A DNA stretch of 64,000 bases from Phoebastria nigripes (GCA_035582835.1 JAYKAV010002695.1:825470-889469); one strand, 5' to 3'; positions 25,712-39,700 are shown, numbered from the stretch's first letter. Numbers and translations are program-made. Notes: generated from the letters alone by a model not told the origin.

Positions 25712-28631
25712 ACACATGTAGGGAATATTTAGCTAAGTTTGTTACATTTGTCAAAAACTGAGCGCCACAAAAATAACAACCGTATTAAGGATTATTTTAT
25801 TTGTGACCAATTTGCAGACATAAATGCATATACACATACGGGTCTCCTTGTATAACTTGCAAGCAAGTGACATGATGTATAATAAAGCAGCATTAACAAA
25901 CAACACAACAGCCACCAATAAACAATGTTGCTTTAGAGTCTACACATCTATTTTAATTATTCTGCTTATTATCATTCAAAATATGCACTACGTGTACAAG
26001 CCTGTTTGACAGTGACTAGCTGCCAACCAACCTGATTGGCAATATCTATGTGTGCTTCATTAATTAGCAACTAGCAGGTGCAGACTGGCGCTGGCTAATG
26101 CAGAGCAGCCTTTTTAGCGGCACTGCTGCCTGCTGAGCTGGTCAGGAAGACTGCTGGAGAGGTTTCATGTGGATACGGCCTGAAGATGAAGAGGTTTCCT
26201 TTTGTTTGTCTACTGAAAAACCTAACGAGAAATTAATTTCCTCGGATTTTTAGAAAGTATTATTGATGGCGACGGCTTACTTGATTTCACAAGCCTATCT
26301 GAACATCTCACAGGTTTCTTTTTAACACTTAAGAAATTAGACAAACCAGTCTTTACTGTATTATTACGAGCTGTTCTTCAAAATCCAGTCAGACCTAAAA
26401 AATGTTCTTGAAAACTTTCGTCTGAACACATCTTCCTGACAACATTTCTCTTTGCCAGTACTCACCGAGTTGCCCTCTGGAATTCCTCTTATTCTTCATC
26501 TTCAGGAACATGGGTAGAGAAACCATTTTGTAATGGAAATTTCTGGGCTGTGTATGCTCACTGACACTTAGTAGTGACCGAATATTGCAGACCCCAACGG
26601 GTCTTTTTTTGAGCTCATAGCAAATCTTTAAAATCCACAACTTTGAGGAGAAAAAAAATATTTCCATCCCTATATTCAGCTTTCTTTGTGTAGTTATGCT
26701 CAGACAATTCTCACCACAACTGCTTTGCAGCTGGATACCGCAATGCCTTATGCCAGGAATTCAAAACGCGCCACCGTAACAAATTTTTCAGTGATACCAC
26801 NCTACTTTTTTAGGATCAATATCGTGGGGAATTGCTCATTGCTCTTGAAGGTGGCAGAGACGGATAGCAAGCTTGCTCAGCAGGAGATGGGTGCTGCCTG
26901 GCAGAATAGAGTGGGCTGCACCACCCAGCACAGTTTCTGAGTGGACGGTGCCCATGCGGAGAACCGAGGGGGCATCAGAAATATACACCAGGCTGAAGGG
27001 TTAGCGGCGAGGGCAGAGAGCACACGCAAGCTTGACTGATGGGTAAAAGAACTTGAGAGCGTAACTGATGAGGGTTGAAAAGGGGTGAGAATGTCTTCTG
27101 TCGGGAGCTATTATTTTCTGCCAGGTTTGATTTGATAGTGAAGGAGGGCTCTCCATTCCCACTAGCAGACATCTACCATCTTCACATGCATGCTTAATCC
27201 CAGCTAGGCGTGAAATCAGGGCCCAGAACAACCTGCGCTGGTATCAGATGCACAGTTATGTGGCTATAACCTAAAAGGAACGAAAAAAATAACACTGTCA
27301 AATTGCAAGCATTGAACAAGAACATCTTCCAGGATAATTTTCTTTTTTGTCACATCAAGGAAGATGTAGCTCTCATTTTAGCTTTCAGCCATTAAGCTCC
27401 CCATGTAAAGACAGCAGCAATTACTTCCTCTCACACTGTTTCAAGCAATGGGCATGTCCTAGTGGATAAAAAGGTAATTCCTGCCTGTAATAAATATTGA
27501 ATCACATAAACCTCATGTTAAACGCAAATTCTTGCAATAGCAAGCATTTCAGAAATTCTAACTCTAGAATGCCGCTATAGTTACATTGTCTCAGGCAGCT
27601 CTGCTGCCTGATAACAGCTGATAAGAGCTGCTGAGAAAACATCATATGAACAAAGTAATTAAAATTAAAATGCAGGTGCCAACTTTTCAATCATGANTCA
27701 CAGACAAACTTCTAGGATCACGAGAGTGAAAGTGTAAAATTAGGTCCTTAAGAAACCTCTCCTTTACTCAACTTTATTTACCCAGGATTGCATTTAACAG
27801 TCATGGAAGACTGAAAATCAATGATGCAGAAAGCACTTGGTAATTTATTTTGTAAAAATCTTCTTAACAGTTTTTGGAAGCCACAGCTGGATATCCAGCA
27901 GAAATTAAATGAACGTCGTACTTTATGACATGACTGTGTAAAGTTAGGAAGGACCAACTTATAAAAAATAAGCTATAGTACCTTTAAAAATTTCTCTAAT
28001 CATCACGTGTTGATTCAGACTTATTTTTCTGAAATGCTTTTAAGTGTAATATTCAATATTTCACTATGAAATGCACTGTTTCTTCCTTAAAAGAAGTAAT
28101 TTATTTATTTATGATTTCTGCATTTATGTGCATTATCATGCACTGCACAGATGAAAGAATTCCACACCCCTTTCCTGTACCACATGTATGTGGTTCCAGT
28201 AATTACTCTTTCAGGCTAGTTATGTTTTTACATTCATTTTGCTGTAGGATAAATGAAAACACAGAATATGGTGGAAAATGGAATTTGGCCTGCCGAATCA
28301 AATATTTATTTACCAAATACAATGCAGAAGGTGTTAACACATAAGAAGAAGATTTGTTAGTGTGTATCAAGAGCAAGAATTTAACATTTTGATGTGTAAC
28401 TATTTCTCAAAATATTACTTGAAAAGAAACTGCACCTACCTGCAGGTTTAAAATGAGAAATGAAACCATTTGAGAAGCAAAACGAATGTTAAACTGACAT
28501 GTCACTACTTTAGTATTTATTACAATTTTACATAGGTGTTCACATAAAAATACTATCTGGAATACATTATTGCTTGTGGCAGACGTATGATATCTGTATG
28601 TTTATGGTGACATACTGCCATTGACATTAAA
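25712..28631. other. Non-coding DNA with a small hairpin
   Basis: No gene recognised. At 27591-27611 TCAGGCAG and CTGCCTGA form an 8-bp stem with a 5-nt loop. Directly after it, GATAACAGCT and GATAAGAGCT stand in tandem, giving two GATA cores and an E-box CAGCTG. The remainder is AT-rich unique DNA. Confidence 0.5.
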
Positions 28632-28705
28632 TATAGCAGGGGCTGTGGGGGTTAATATATTCCTTCTTTCCTTCGGGAGGCCTGGGTTCAAATGTAGTTC
28701 AAGTC
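28632..28705 (+). repeat. Possible tRNA-derived SINE remnant
   Basis: A TAGCAGGGGCT A-box-like stretch is followed about 45 bp later by GGCCTGGGTTCAAAT, which matches the pol III B box (GGTTCRANNC) with the usual GGAGGCCTG lead-in of tRNA-derived SINEs. Spacing fits a tRNA-type promoter. Downstream sequence does not let me name the family; an old amniote SINE such as a MIR/CORE-type element is one possibility. No intact tRNA cloverleaf is present. Confidence 0.35.
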
Positions 28706-31594
28706 ACAAGTGAAAATGAGTTTGGTGGTCTTGAAGCAAAACACATTTGTCCGTATGCTACAAAACCACCGCGTAATTTGGCACACGTCTGCTCCATTGG
28801 ATGTTTTTGCTCCGAAGAGCAGAGCCGAGCTAGCTGGAATGCTGCAGGTCAGCTCTGCGGTGTGCTGGCGGGAGTACGTGGGAAAACATTAGCACTTGCC
28901 CTGCTCCGCCAATAGATCTCGTAGGGGTACCAGGCTCACGCGTCTCATCCATTGCACCAAGAATCTCTACCCTACTCGTTAGCAAGAAAATAAATCACCC
29001 TTTTATAGGTGAAATACAGAAGAGGTTTTGCTTTTCGTAAGATTCTGCTCGCTTTCAGAAGATTTTGGAAATGTTTTGGCAGCTGAAATGCTCAGGTTTT
29101 TCAGAATATCTTTGAAAAGGAATTTTAAAAATGTAAATAAAAATAATCAAAAGGTGAAGCTCTGACTGCAGTGTTTTCACTTGAGGTTTTTCATTAATTT
29201 CAATGCGCTCGGGATTTCATTGGAGTAATTTTATTTTGCCACATTTTCCATGCAGAGTCTTTATTACTCCAAGTTGATACAAGATATAACAAGGACAGAG
29301 GAAACTAGTCATTTTTCATTAAAAAGTGTTTCAAGAAACAGCTGTAGAGTATGTATTAAAAATAAGATTAAAAATATTAAGTTATATACCTACTGAAAAT
29401 ACATTTCTCTAAAAATCCCAGTACCCAACTAAAATACTGGGTAACTGGACAAGATTAAAGATTTTTTTCTTCCTTGTCACACATTAGTTGCATCTGAAAT
29501 ATCAGATGATATCAGATGAAATTACCAGAAAGTAATTCCTTCTCCTGGAATTCAGAAATTTGTTGAAATTATGAAAAGAAATTATGTAAAGGTCAAACAA
29601 AAGGACAGCACTGAATTTTTTTGAAATATTTCATTCTTGAAAATTCTGCTCTTGGACACAGAGCGTGGAGGGGCCAGGGAGGCATTTGTCTTCCCTGAAG
29701 AATAAATACACCTAAATTCTCCTGCAGCCTTCTGTGGTACATTTACAATATGCCCAAGCAAGTGACCAAAAAGGCAAAAATTCCTAAGGCTTTCTCCTCC
29801 CTTCACCATTCTTTATTCTTTCTCCGCAGTATCAGAGTGCTTCAAAACCGGAAAAATAAGCCAAGCACTTAAAGGCTCTTTGGTGATTTTTTCAGTGACT
29901 AACACAACTGACATGAGGAGCGCCTATNCAGCAGGATGCTTTCCACTTCTCTGTGAGATGGTGGGCTACTCTCACCTGCCTCCTTCCCTCTTAAATATTT
30001 GTTTCTGCAAATATTTGTTCATTTGAATTTAACTCCCCCAAAACTTGCAAGAAAGCGAAGCTTTCAGCTGGAATGTGTTTGAGCAACTGCATCAGAAACT
30101 GCCTGTTTATTTATAGTGAGGGAAACATGAGGCATATTTTACTAGTGTGAAACTAACTCTCACCTTGTCTAGACCACAGAGGTGTCAGCTAGGTTTGCCT
30201 GCTTTATCATGGTACAAAACTGTGCCTACCTGCGTTCGGTTTATGGGCACTGGCTCTAGGGGAAGGTGAAAGAGGAGGATCTTACAGCTCGTGCTTTAAA
30301 ACCAAATATCAACCAAGGAGAACAAGAAAGCTTTTGGTATCTTTCCTTATCCCAAAGCCAATTACGGAATTTTCTATGGTGGCTGAGNTTGCATCGTGGC
30401 GGTTTTGAGCATTTAGCATGGAAGCTTATATTTAAATGCACCAAAGTGTATAAATAATGAGTTTATTGCAAACAATGTAAAGAAAATGCAAGAACCTGAA
30501 AAACAGCACTAAGGAAGGAAGTAAATTACTATATTTTATTCCAATACATTAGCTATTTCGACTCTATCTGAAGGTATTTTTTAGTTTAGGAAGATGTAAA
30601 GGAAATAGATAAAAATACTAAACAGTTGCTACTAGCTTCAATTTAGGACTTGGCAAACAAGTTTATCTCAGATATTAACTGAAGAGCATGTAAGGTTGCC
30701 TGCAAAATCTAATAAGACTTAAAAGTAATCTGGAGTATATAAAGCAATAAGAAAATCTCTGTCATTTCCCAGTGAGAGACTTGGATGCTGTCTAGTTCTA
30801 CATGCTATAATTTTTGGGAAAATATTTTTTTGCAAATGATGGGAAGTCAGTAGTTACAGTTACTGCTTACTGTTGACATTAGGTGACTGTTCGTATGCCC
30901 AGAATACCACCTACCTCAGCTAAATGGTATCTTTATGAAATTAACAGAATGCGGTTACAACATGGCTATAAGAAAAAATATTAACGTCAAATTTTGGATT
31001 ATAATTGGAAAACTGACCTTTGGAAAATATGTTACCACTGCAGTCCTGAACTGTACTGTAAAATGACAACTTTAAGATCTAGAAGAATGACTGTATTATG
31101 TAGTTTAGAAAACGCAGCAAAATAAAAATAATTATGCTCTTTATGCTTCACTAGAATTCTAAATTAAAAAAACCTTGAAGCTTTCTATGGCCTTCCTCCT
31201 ATGAAGCAATTCACGTTATTTTCTGTCTTCCAACTTTTTGGAAGTGTCTGTCAAACACTTTAAAATACTTTCAGTAAACTAGATTTTTTTGTCATTATAT
31301 GNGCAATCTCCATAGGCAATTGTGACAGGTATTGTAAATAAGGTTTTTGCTAGAAACATCTCACAGCAATATTATTTAACAACATATATATGATTCTTTT
31401 TTTGTTGTTAAACAGCTATATTTGATTGAAAACCCTGAAATACAAAAATCACAAAATGTGTCACAGCAGAAAATTTTGAGAAGCTTCTACAAGACCCACT
31501 TTGATATTTTACAGTTTCTCTTGGTTACATTACTCTTAAGACTTCTGCCACTCTTAAATTTTAATCAGCGCTACGTACATTTTTAGTTGCTTTT

Positions 31595-31622
31595 GGTCCA
31601 TTGCTTTCGGTCCATTGCTTTC
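31595..31622. repeat. 14-bp perfect tandem duplication
   Basis: GGTCCATTGCTTTC occurs twice head to tail with no mismatch. Confidence 0.9.
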
Positions 31623-32355
31623 CTCTCCAGATCAGTATTTATTAATGTATGTATTACTCTATGCATATACAGCTTTATTAGCATTTATTAACCATTAGGC
31701 TAGTCTTATATCATTAAGTTGAATAGCATTTTTCCAATAAAGACTCAAAGATGCATAGAAAAAAGTCAACCTGTCAGTATTTTTTCTTTATGGACTAATC
31801 ACAAATATTCAATAACTGAGGTTTTTTCCTGAGATGTGAATGGTCAGTTATAGTTTTGTTTCTCACTGGATACATAAAAAACTCACTTCCACACATAACT
31901 TTTGATCAGTAAATTAATAAATAGACTTCTACATAGATAAGTACAACTATATTGCAATTGTATTTAATCTAGCTGTGCTAAATTACCNTCTAGAATGTAG
32001 AGAATGTAGAACTCAAAGCGCTTAGCCTAATATTTATTTCTAAGACAACATTCAGTTTATTCACAGAACAGAAAAAAATAGAGAATTAGAAATATTGCAT
32101 CTGCCCCACTTTATCTGTGACTGATGATTGAAAATTAAATCCCAGAGGATTGAGAGAATCACAAGAAACAATAGCATTGGTAAAATATAANTTAAAAAAT
32201 ACCAACACCAGTATGGAACACCTTAATGCGGGAATATCCCCCTGGTTGTGTCAGTGGAGCTGGCAAAACCCTTCCAAACCTTAAGCCAGATACAAGGATT
32301 TCCAAACTCAAGCAAGAGTTTGTGCCAAAAATAAAATTAAAAGCCTCCAGAATTC

Positions 32356-32372
32356 GGGGGGAGGGCGGGGGG
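32356..32372 (+). other. G-rich tract (G6-A-G3-C-G6)
   Basis: Three G runs in 17 bp inside AT-rich DNA. A quadruplex would need one long run to serve twice or a two-tier fold. Confidence 0.35.
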
Positions 32373-33783
32373 AATAATTCTTACTCAAATACTATTTTTT
32401 GTTTCAACACATCNCAAGACTAAGCTTATTTAATTTAAAATCAAAAATAAAAATTTAAAAACAATCTGATTAAGTGTGTTATTTTTTGAACCAAGCATTC
32501 TGGATTGGTTTGATTCAGGTTTTTTAGTTTTGTTATTCATTTTGCTCAGAAAACAAACTAGATTTCATTTTATAGTGACTCAGAATGATCCAACTCAGCC
32601 CAAAATTTTTGGGCTTGGCCAGAGAAATCAAAAGAATAAAGTATTCACACATCTGTATTTTAGATAGAGCTGGTGTAAGCTAAAAGGTCTGAGTTAAGGC
32701 TTACTTGCAGAATGATGAGTGAGAATCTTCTGGACAATCCTACAGCATTTTTGCACCTTCTTCTTCTTGACAACCATGTAATAAAGCATGGAAGTTAGTG
32801 CTTCTTGATGCATGGCAACCTTCATCGCCAAAACCTCTAGGGTTTGCTATACGTAATAAAGGTAATGTGCTGAAAAAAACATTTCTGGCACCCTAGGAGG
32901 GAACAATACGATGACAAAACAGGTTACTTTTCACAATTTTATGTTAATCATTACTGTTCAATTCAGAATACATCCATGCCATATCATCCATCCCATCCCC
33001 TCAGGGTTTTATATTGCATTTCGCTACAAAACGACCTCCACTCTGGTCACCTGCAGAACAATCTCTCTTAGCTTCCCATCTTAGCAGAGAAGCTATTTTT
33101 CTCTCTTTCTTTTAATTAAAATCTTCATGTCAGTAGCATGTATTAAATCAAGTTCCATTACAAGCCCAACTTTCAAAAGTGCATTTTTTTTAAGCAGCTC
33201 ATATTTTGCCAAGCCTAATTGCTTTAGTTCTAGGCAATATTAGTTGCAGAACAGCCAGTAAAAACCTTTAGTCCTGGCAAATTTTCTCTCTACAAGAACT
33301 CAATCACATAACATAAACAGCTATAAAAGGAGGCTTTTTAAAGCTTTATTCATAATGTGTAGCACATGCATGTGGCAATGTATATCAGATCACAACACTG
33401 AATGAAATATGAGATTTATCCATGATGTAAGTTATGCCAACATATAGTAAGTTGAGAGCATTAATTTGAATTTAGTTATATTAGAAAGGAGAGGGGGAAA
33501 AATGACATGCTGCTTTATTAGAGCAGGCTTTCCCAATTTAATATTAAAAATCATTTCTTGATTCCTGAATGCACTTGGTAGTGGCACAATGCTTGGTGAT
33601 GCAACTCAGTGTAGAAAAGACATGCCAAGCTGTTGGCAGCAGAGAACGAAGGTGGTCCATATGAAGAAATGCATGCTCAGGATTAATGGTAAGGAAGAAA
33701 GATTTTACCTTTGCTANGGTACAGCAGTAAAAAGAAAGCTGTAAGGACTGAAAAATCAGAAGAATGAGAACTTAGGATGGCCC

Positions 33784-33821
33784 CCAGGCCAGCCCATGCC
33801 CGCGGGCTGATGGAGGCCTGG
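33784..33821. repeat. GC-rich fold-back
   Basis: CCAGGCC (33784-33790) pairs with GGCCTGG (33815-33821), and just inside AGCCC (33791-33795) pairs with GGGCT (33804-33808), giving a 12-bp arm apart from a small internal loop. It opens a GC-rich pocket of about 130 bp in AT-rich surroundings. Confidence 0.65.
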
Positions 33822-34422
33822 CCTCAGACACATACCTGAGAGCATTCCCGAGATCCGCAGGCAATGGAAAAGCCACATGTTGGCCATCCCCGACTGGCTG
33901 TGTATCCCACACTGCAGTCTGGATTATTCTCAAAAGCCCATGTGTAATTTATGGGGTGTATTTACAAAACGTCTTTAGCTTAAGCCACTGAATTTGTTAA
34001 TCCCCAGAGATGAGGATGCAGTCTTCAATATGGCAAGTATACTGCAAGGATTTAATACCAACTTATTTAACACTTAATCTAGTATATTTTAAGCCAATCT
34101 ATTAGAGGAATATGCCTCGCAGACAGTTTTCAGCCTAACTGGTGGTCAGTAAGAAAGACAGTCTTCTCAAACCCTCCACCACCACACTGTCCTCTCCTAA
34201 AAGATGGCACAGTAACAGAGGGCATATTTATTCCATTCTGTTGTTTCACTGCTTTTAGTTTTATTCACATAATAAATTACAAAAAGGAGAACCAGAGCGG
34301 AATAATCTGAAACAAGGATATTATTTTGAGAGCTGTAAGGTAAATATGAAGCAAGTCACCCAGTCTTTAAAACAGAGAGAAGGCTGATAATGAGTTATTT
34401 TTTGTAGTTCCATATAGTACAA

Positions 34423-34446
34423 CTGTGCTGGTTTTGGCTGGGATAG
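34423..34446 (+). mobile_element. Possible fragment of an avian LTR 5' end
   Basis: The 24 bp starting CTGTGCTGGTTTTGG agree with the first bases I recall for a widespread bird endogenous-retrovirus LTR. The match stops abruptly and downstream sequence does not continue the LTR. It could be a truncated relic or chance. Recalled consensus only; no alignment was run. Confidence 0.3.
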
Positions 34447-36605
34447 CTCTAGGATCACCTAAGAGTAATATATTATAAAGAATCTGAAAGGTGGTGATAG
34501 AACTTTCTTTGTGATTTATAAACTTCTCTAAATCAAAAATATACCATTAATTTCACAAAGGTTAGCTGCAGAGAGGTACCCAACATGAAAACCTACATCA
34601 CAAGTTGGAATACGAAAAGGCCGAGATTCTCAAGAAACAAAATCTTCTGTAGGACCGTTACTTATTTCACCAATAAGTTTGCGTAGTTCAAGCCAAGTTT
34701 TTCTAAAAGGCAATACAATCCTTTTTCAAAGGATCCATTGCCAAGTACAATTATTTGTGAGCATTTGAGAAGTTCATAGAAACATTATGCATACAGATTC
34801 AATTTGAGAAGTTTTAGGAAGTCCAAATTCATTACGGAAGGCTGATCACAACTTAAAAGCAATTTGTGACTATGTCCAGCCCATTTATGAATGTTTTGCA
34901 ATCCCTGAAATGAAATGTTTTCTTTAGTAGTTACAAAAACTGATCAGTACCAGTATCTTGTTTGTTCTATAAATACTGTACAATTATTTACATAGAAGAA
35001 AAATATTATTACATAACTGACAAAAGTTAAATATCCAGATTATTTTCAAAATTAAATACGGGTTTGCCCTTATTCTTAATGCACAGTTTTTCTACTTGAA
35101 AAAATTTATAGCACCTGATTTTGTTTCTATCTTATGAAGATTTAGGAATTGGATGTATTAAAAAACTTAACTTTCAGCACGTTAAAATCTTAAAAGTAGG
35201 AATCTGTATAAATCTTTGCTGGATAATGGAATTAATTTTATTTAAAAATGGGTAACATCGATATGTTTGGTTAAAACATTTTTTCTTCTAAACCGGATCA
35301 AATCTGCAAAGCCTTCCAAACTAACCTTGAGCTGCTTCAATAGACTTTCTACTCAGTGCCTGAACCTAAATGCGAAACCAGGCAGTCATACGTATCACCT
35401 ACTTGTGGCAGAGCCACGTCCAATTTGATAATTTCATTATTTTTGGCACATTCAAATAGAAAAGTGCACAACTAGCAAGAAAGATCACTAATACAAGTTA
35501 AGTATCAGACAATTACAAACACCAATTTCTGAAGAACGAGTTAAACAAACAACATTTCCAAACAGCATGCCAGGTTTTCATGAACTTGCCGTATCAAAAA
35601 AGGATTTTTCAGACTCATTCTTGAGCAAATCATGGCTACATAGATGGATTCCCCAGTGCAGAGCCCCACTGCTGTCCCAGGAGATCTGCATAGGTGCACC
35701 AGTTCATCCCTGCCTGCCATATTGTGTATTCCATAGTTCTCCAATGAGAATATATGATGTAAAGTAACCCAGTAATTGCAATAGCTCGTTCATAAGAATA
35801 CCATTGAAGGAGATGTAAAGACACAAAACAGACACATAACAGCATTTTAAAAATATTTTTTCTTCAAATAAACCTTTTTAACACACAGGCGGTATTCATA
35901 CACAACAGTGATATAAAGTACAATGTTTAAAAAATAAGAAACAGAAGACTTTCTTTCTGGAAATATTCCTAAAGGAGTTACCATAGAGAGGGAGTTCATT
36001 AAATTTCATATGTCTATTAGGGACTTGTTTTACAGCTGTTATTTTTATTTGTAATTATTTGCTGTTTCATATACTGTTTTAGAAAGCCACAAAAAATGTC
36101 ATTTAAAGACATAAACACAACTAGATATTAATACCATTCTGTTAAAAAAAAGAAAACAATCTCCCTTAAAATATAGTTCTATATTACCTAACTATACTCA
36201 TTTCCTGAAGAAGAATTTCAATAGATTTAGCATTAGTTTGCGTACCAGATAACAGGACCCAACAGAGTTCAAAACTATAAAAAAAGAGGTAGCTTTATTT
36301 GTGTTATTTACATTGCATACTGGCTTAACCNGTAATTACAGTGAAGTTTTCTTTAGCAGAGACCACAGCAAGCGGAAACCACACTGAGTTGTGCCAAGAA
36401 AACTGCTGCCTGCTCCAGTTAATTACTAAATGTGTTTCTCCGACAGAATTTTATCTTTAAGACCAATTTTCACATTAGCAACTTGGCCTTTCTCTGATAC
36501 GTTGCCTGCATTACCGTTCTAATACATGCCCTAAGTACCTAAGAGACAAGGGCATGCATAAGGGAGGCGAAAGCAGAAGTTTTAACATTTCTGACTTTCT
36601 TAGTC
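34447..36605. other. Non-coding DNA, nothing recognised
   Basis: AT-rich unique sequence; short open frames around 35540-35845 overlap on both strands and show no domain. Confidence 0.55.
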
Positions 36606-36710
36606 AGAGAATAGAATAGAACAGACCAGAACAGACCAGAACAGACCAGACTAGACTATTTCCGTTGGAAGGGACCTACAACAATCATGTAGACCAACTG
36701 CCTCCTACAA
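36606..36710 (-). mobile_element. CR1 LINE 3' end, truncated
   Basis: An AGAATAGAAT/AGAACAGACC pentamer-decamer tail (three copies of the 10-mer) is followed by GTTGGAAGGGACCTACAACA and ATCATGTAGACCAACTGCCT, the typical 3' untranslated end of a bird CR1 read on the complementary strand. CR1 is a non-LTR retrotransposon whose copies are usually 5' truncated. Similarity fades after about 36705, so only the last 100 bp of the element remain. No coding part is present. Confidence 0.85.
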
Positions 36711-39700
36711 CGGCATTACTGACTCCGCAGGTCCTTCCTCACAAAGCCCTATAAAGCCAACTGGATATAGCGTACTGGAGATGGAGCAGGTTATTTGCAG
36801 AATGACTGCAGGTTTGATGTTTGGAATATGATACTGGCATTGAGTTAGACATGACTGCCAGAACTTTTCAAGTATATTTTACATTTGTCCATGAATGCTG
36901 AGGGTAATATCCCCACTTGTTAGAAAATGTAGCTTCATTCTATCGGCTGACATTGGCTAAATAATTCCAACCCTGTGGAGTACCTATTGATGTACTATGC
37001 ATTTTACAGAGTCATAGATGGCCTACAGCATTTGCATATATATTACAAAAAATTCCAGGAAAACTTGACATAAAAACAAAGAGTGAGATTTTGCATGNCA
37101 TAAATGGCTGTTGGTCATTCAGTTCCTAACAGAAGGTTAAAAAACCTCCCCTTCGCATTAATTTTCATCTACACATTTAAAAAAAAAAAAAAATCTCTTT
37201 TCAAATGGATGTTAAAAATGAGATTAGATCAGCTAACAAAATCCAGGCACACAAACATTTTCATAACAACATAAACTGGTCTGGTTCCTCAGAGCTGTCA
37301 AGGACTGAGAACTCAGCTGGACCAAGCGCTTCACTACTAAGTCCAACATCAACATAAAAGGCTGCATCAGACACATCATATTTATGTTCATGATTCACAC
37401 GTGGCATTTTCGCTATNTTCTAATATAATAAAGGATCTAAAATGTCACAATCCGCACTTACAAAGCCACCAAATTAAATCCTCTCCATTCCTTCTCCTCA
37501 CTAAAGCCTCCACTGCTCAGATTTTACAGGTTTTCTCACCTTTTTTCACTCGATACCTTCTTTACTGCACTACTGCATCCGAAAATCAGAAACGTATTTT
37601 TCTACCTTGTCATGTGATTAGAATTTAATAGACTAGTGAACCAGCCTGCTTGCAAGTTCCAAATCTCAACCTGTAAACTCTTGCAGGCACATGAACCAGA
37701 CTTTAAATGCACCTGGACACTACTATGGAAATACAGAAATAAATAGCAGAAGCAGTGGGAAAACCTATCCTGATGGAAGAAAAATGTTACATCCAGAAGG
37801 GAACGCAGCTAGCAGATACAATTGCATTAACTACAAGTGAAATGGTTCTGTAAGTAGGTATCATATGGAAAACAAATTAGCAGAACTTGAAAACATCTGG
37901 AATAGATATCAACATGAAGCTCAACAATGCATTTGAAAACCAAACAAGATTCCAGCAGAAATATCATAGAAATAAAAGACTGGAAGCAATACTTAAGTAT
38001 TGAATCATGGAGGCCTCAATTCAGTTAATATAAAGGATTTGTTATTTTTATTTCATTGTCATTATCACTTTGCTATGTGTATTTTGTCTAATAAAGTGAT
38101 ACACGAAATCAGTTGACACATTGGTACTGAAACACAGTAAAGACTAAAAGAAAGAAAGATCTTGATTAAACTAGTTTACTTTTACTATGTTTTGTCAATA
38201 TTTTACCTGCTATCTAAGTCTACACATGTCATTTTAGCATTAGTATAAATAGGGGGAAAAAACCCCAAACAACCCCCTTTCCAGAATGAACTGTGCTTAC
38301 TAGAAAGATATTCAGTTGAAATGTGAAAAACAGTCTACATTTTAAGATACACAAAATGCAGAATACGGCATTGTCCTAGACCAGATGTTTTAAATATACA
38401 AGAAAATAGCCAGTTTGGGGTTAATTTAAATGTCTTTTNACATTGATTCATATTTTTCATAATGCATAATACAACATGTTTTCTTAGTATATAAACATAT
38501 TTCTGCAGTTGGAACATGAGGATTTTAGTACCAATTGTATTACCAGGGCACTATTTTAAATCTATTAACCATTTTAAAAAGCCAGAAAATCCCCTCACAT
38601 TACTGCTGCTTCCCAGACACATTTCTCAGGAACTTCTTTACCTTTTCCTCCCTTGATTGCCCCAGTTGCTGAAGGGTCCGTTCCTTGTCCAGTTCCCCAC
38701 CTCATGGGACAGACTCTTTCCTTCTGAGAGTCTGAAGGATGTTAACTGGTCCTTCCTCACTGAGGACCCGACAAAGCCTGTCGCATACATACAGACAGAC
38801 CTTCTTCCTCATTTCCCTCTCTCTTTACTAGTCTTTGTTCTGAAAGCAGATTTATTTCATAGGCATGTGTAAAACCACAGAGAAGTTGCTTCTTACTGCC
38901 TCTACCATTCCACTACTTGAAATTATACCACTTTTCTCCTGGATCATTTTAAAGTAACTTTATGTAGTTATAAGGAACATGCTTATCTTGAGCAAGCCAG
39001 CAATCCCACTGACCTCAAAGAACACAATGCTGAGCATGAACTGCAAGTTTTGCAGAATTGGGACCTTATAGTAATGCCATAAAGACATAGAGACCACAAA
39101 AACAGGACTGCCCACCACGGTCACGTCCTCTTCTCCATGTGGATTTTCTACCTGTACACATCTTCCAGTAATGCTCCTTATTCTGTTACCTCAGTGATTC
39201 TGAGCTTTACAAAAACTAACTTCAATGAAACAAAGTAAGTTCTATTTTAGTTATTACAAATAATAGGAATAATGATTTTCATTTGGGAGACAGAAAATCT
39301 CAAATGTATTTTCATTTAGACTACACGACTGTCTCTTCTTTCCATCCTAATTACTATTGTGTATTACATGTAGTTGAAGCAAACCATTTCTTCCATAATC
39401 ACTCTTTTTTCAAGAGTATCCAAGTTTAAAGCACAGTTCTATTCTGGAAAATACTAATATAAAAGACGTGCCTTCTTATTAAACAGTTTGCCACCATTTT
39501 AAAATTCTGATCAGTATTACTCATTGGCAGCAACCGGCACACTCAGAACATTCCACTTCAGCCAACATAGGTATTAAAAAAACCTGGAGCTAAAAGGTTA
39601 ATTATCAGTGAGGAAGAAGATTTCACACTGACCAAAATTTTGGCTGATTTTGTAGACATGGCAATAAGAAGTAAAATAACCAATATTCTAGGTGGTTTAA

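Larger units (their letters stand above)
28706..34422. other. Non-coding DNA with small local repeats
   Basis: No gene recognised. Local signals: a 10-bp tandem (ATCAGATGAT/ATCAGATGAA) at 29501-29520 next to a CATCTGA/TCAGATG hairpin; a 14-bp perfect tandem at 31595-31622; a 10-bp inverted repeat TTTAACAACA/TGTTGTTAAA at 31375-31412; a G-rich run at 32356-32372; and a GC-rich fold-back at 33784-33821. Confidence 0.5.

Noticed and set aside
28632..28705. Functional tRNA gene
   Set aside because: Only A- and B-box-like motifs; no acceptor stem or anticodon arm pairing, so a SINE relic is more likely.
31375..31412. 10-bp inverted repeat TTTAACAACA/TGTTGTTAAA
   Set aside because: AT-rich with an 18-nt loop; one or more such pairs are expected by chance in this length.
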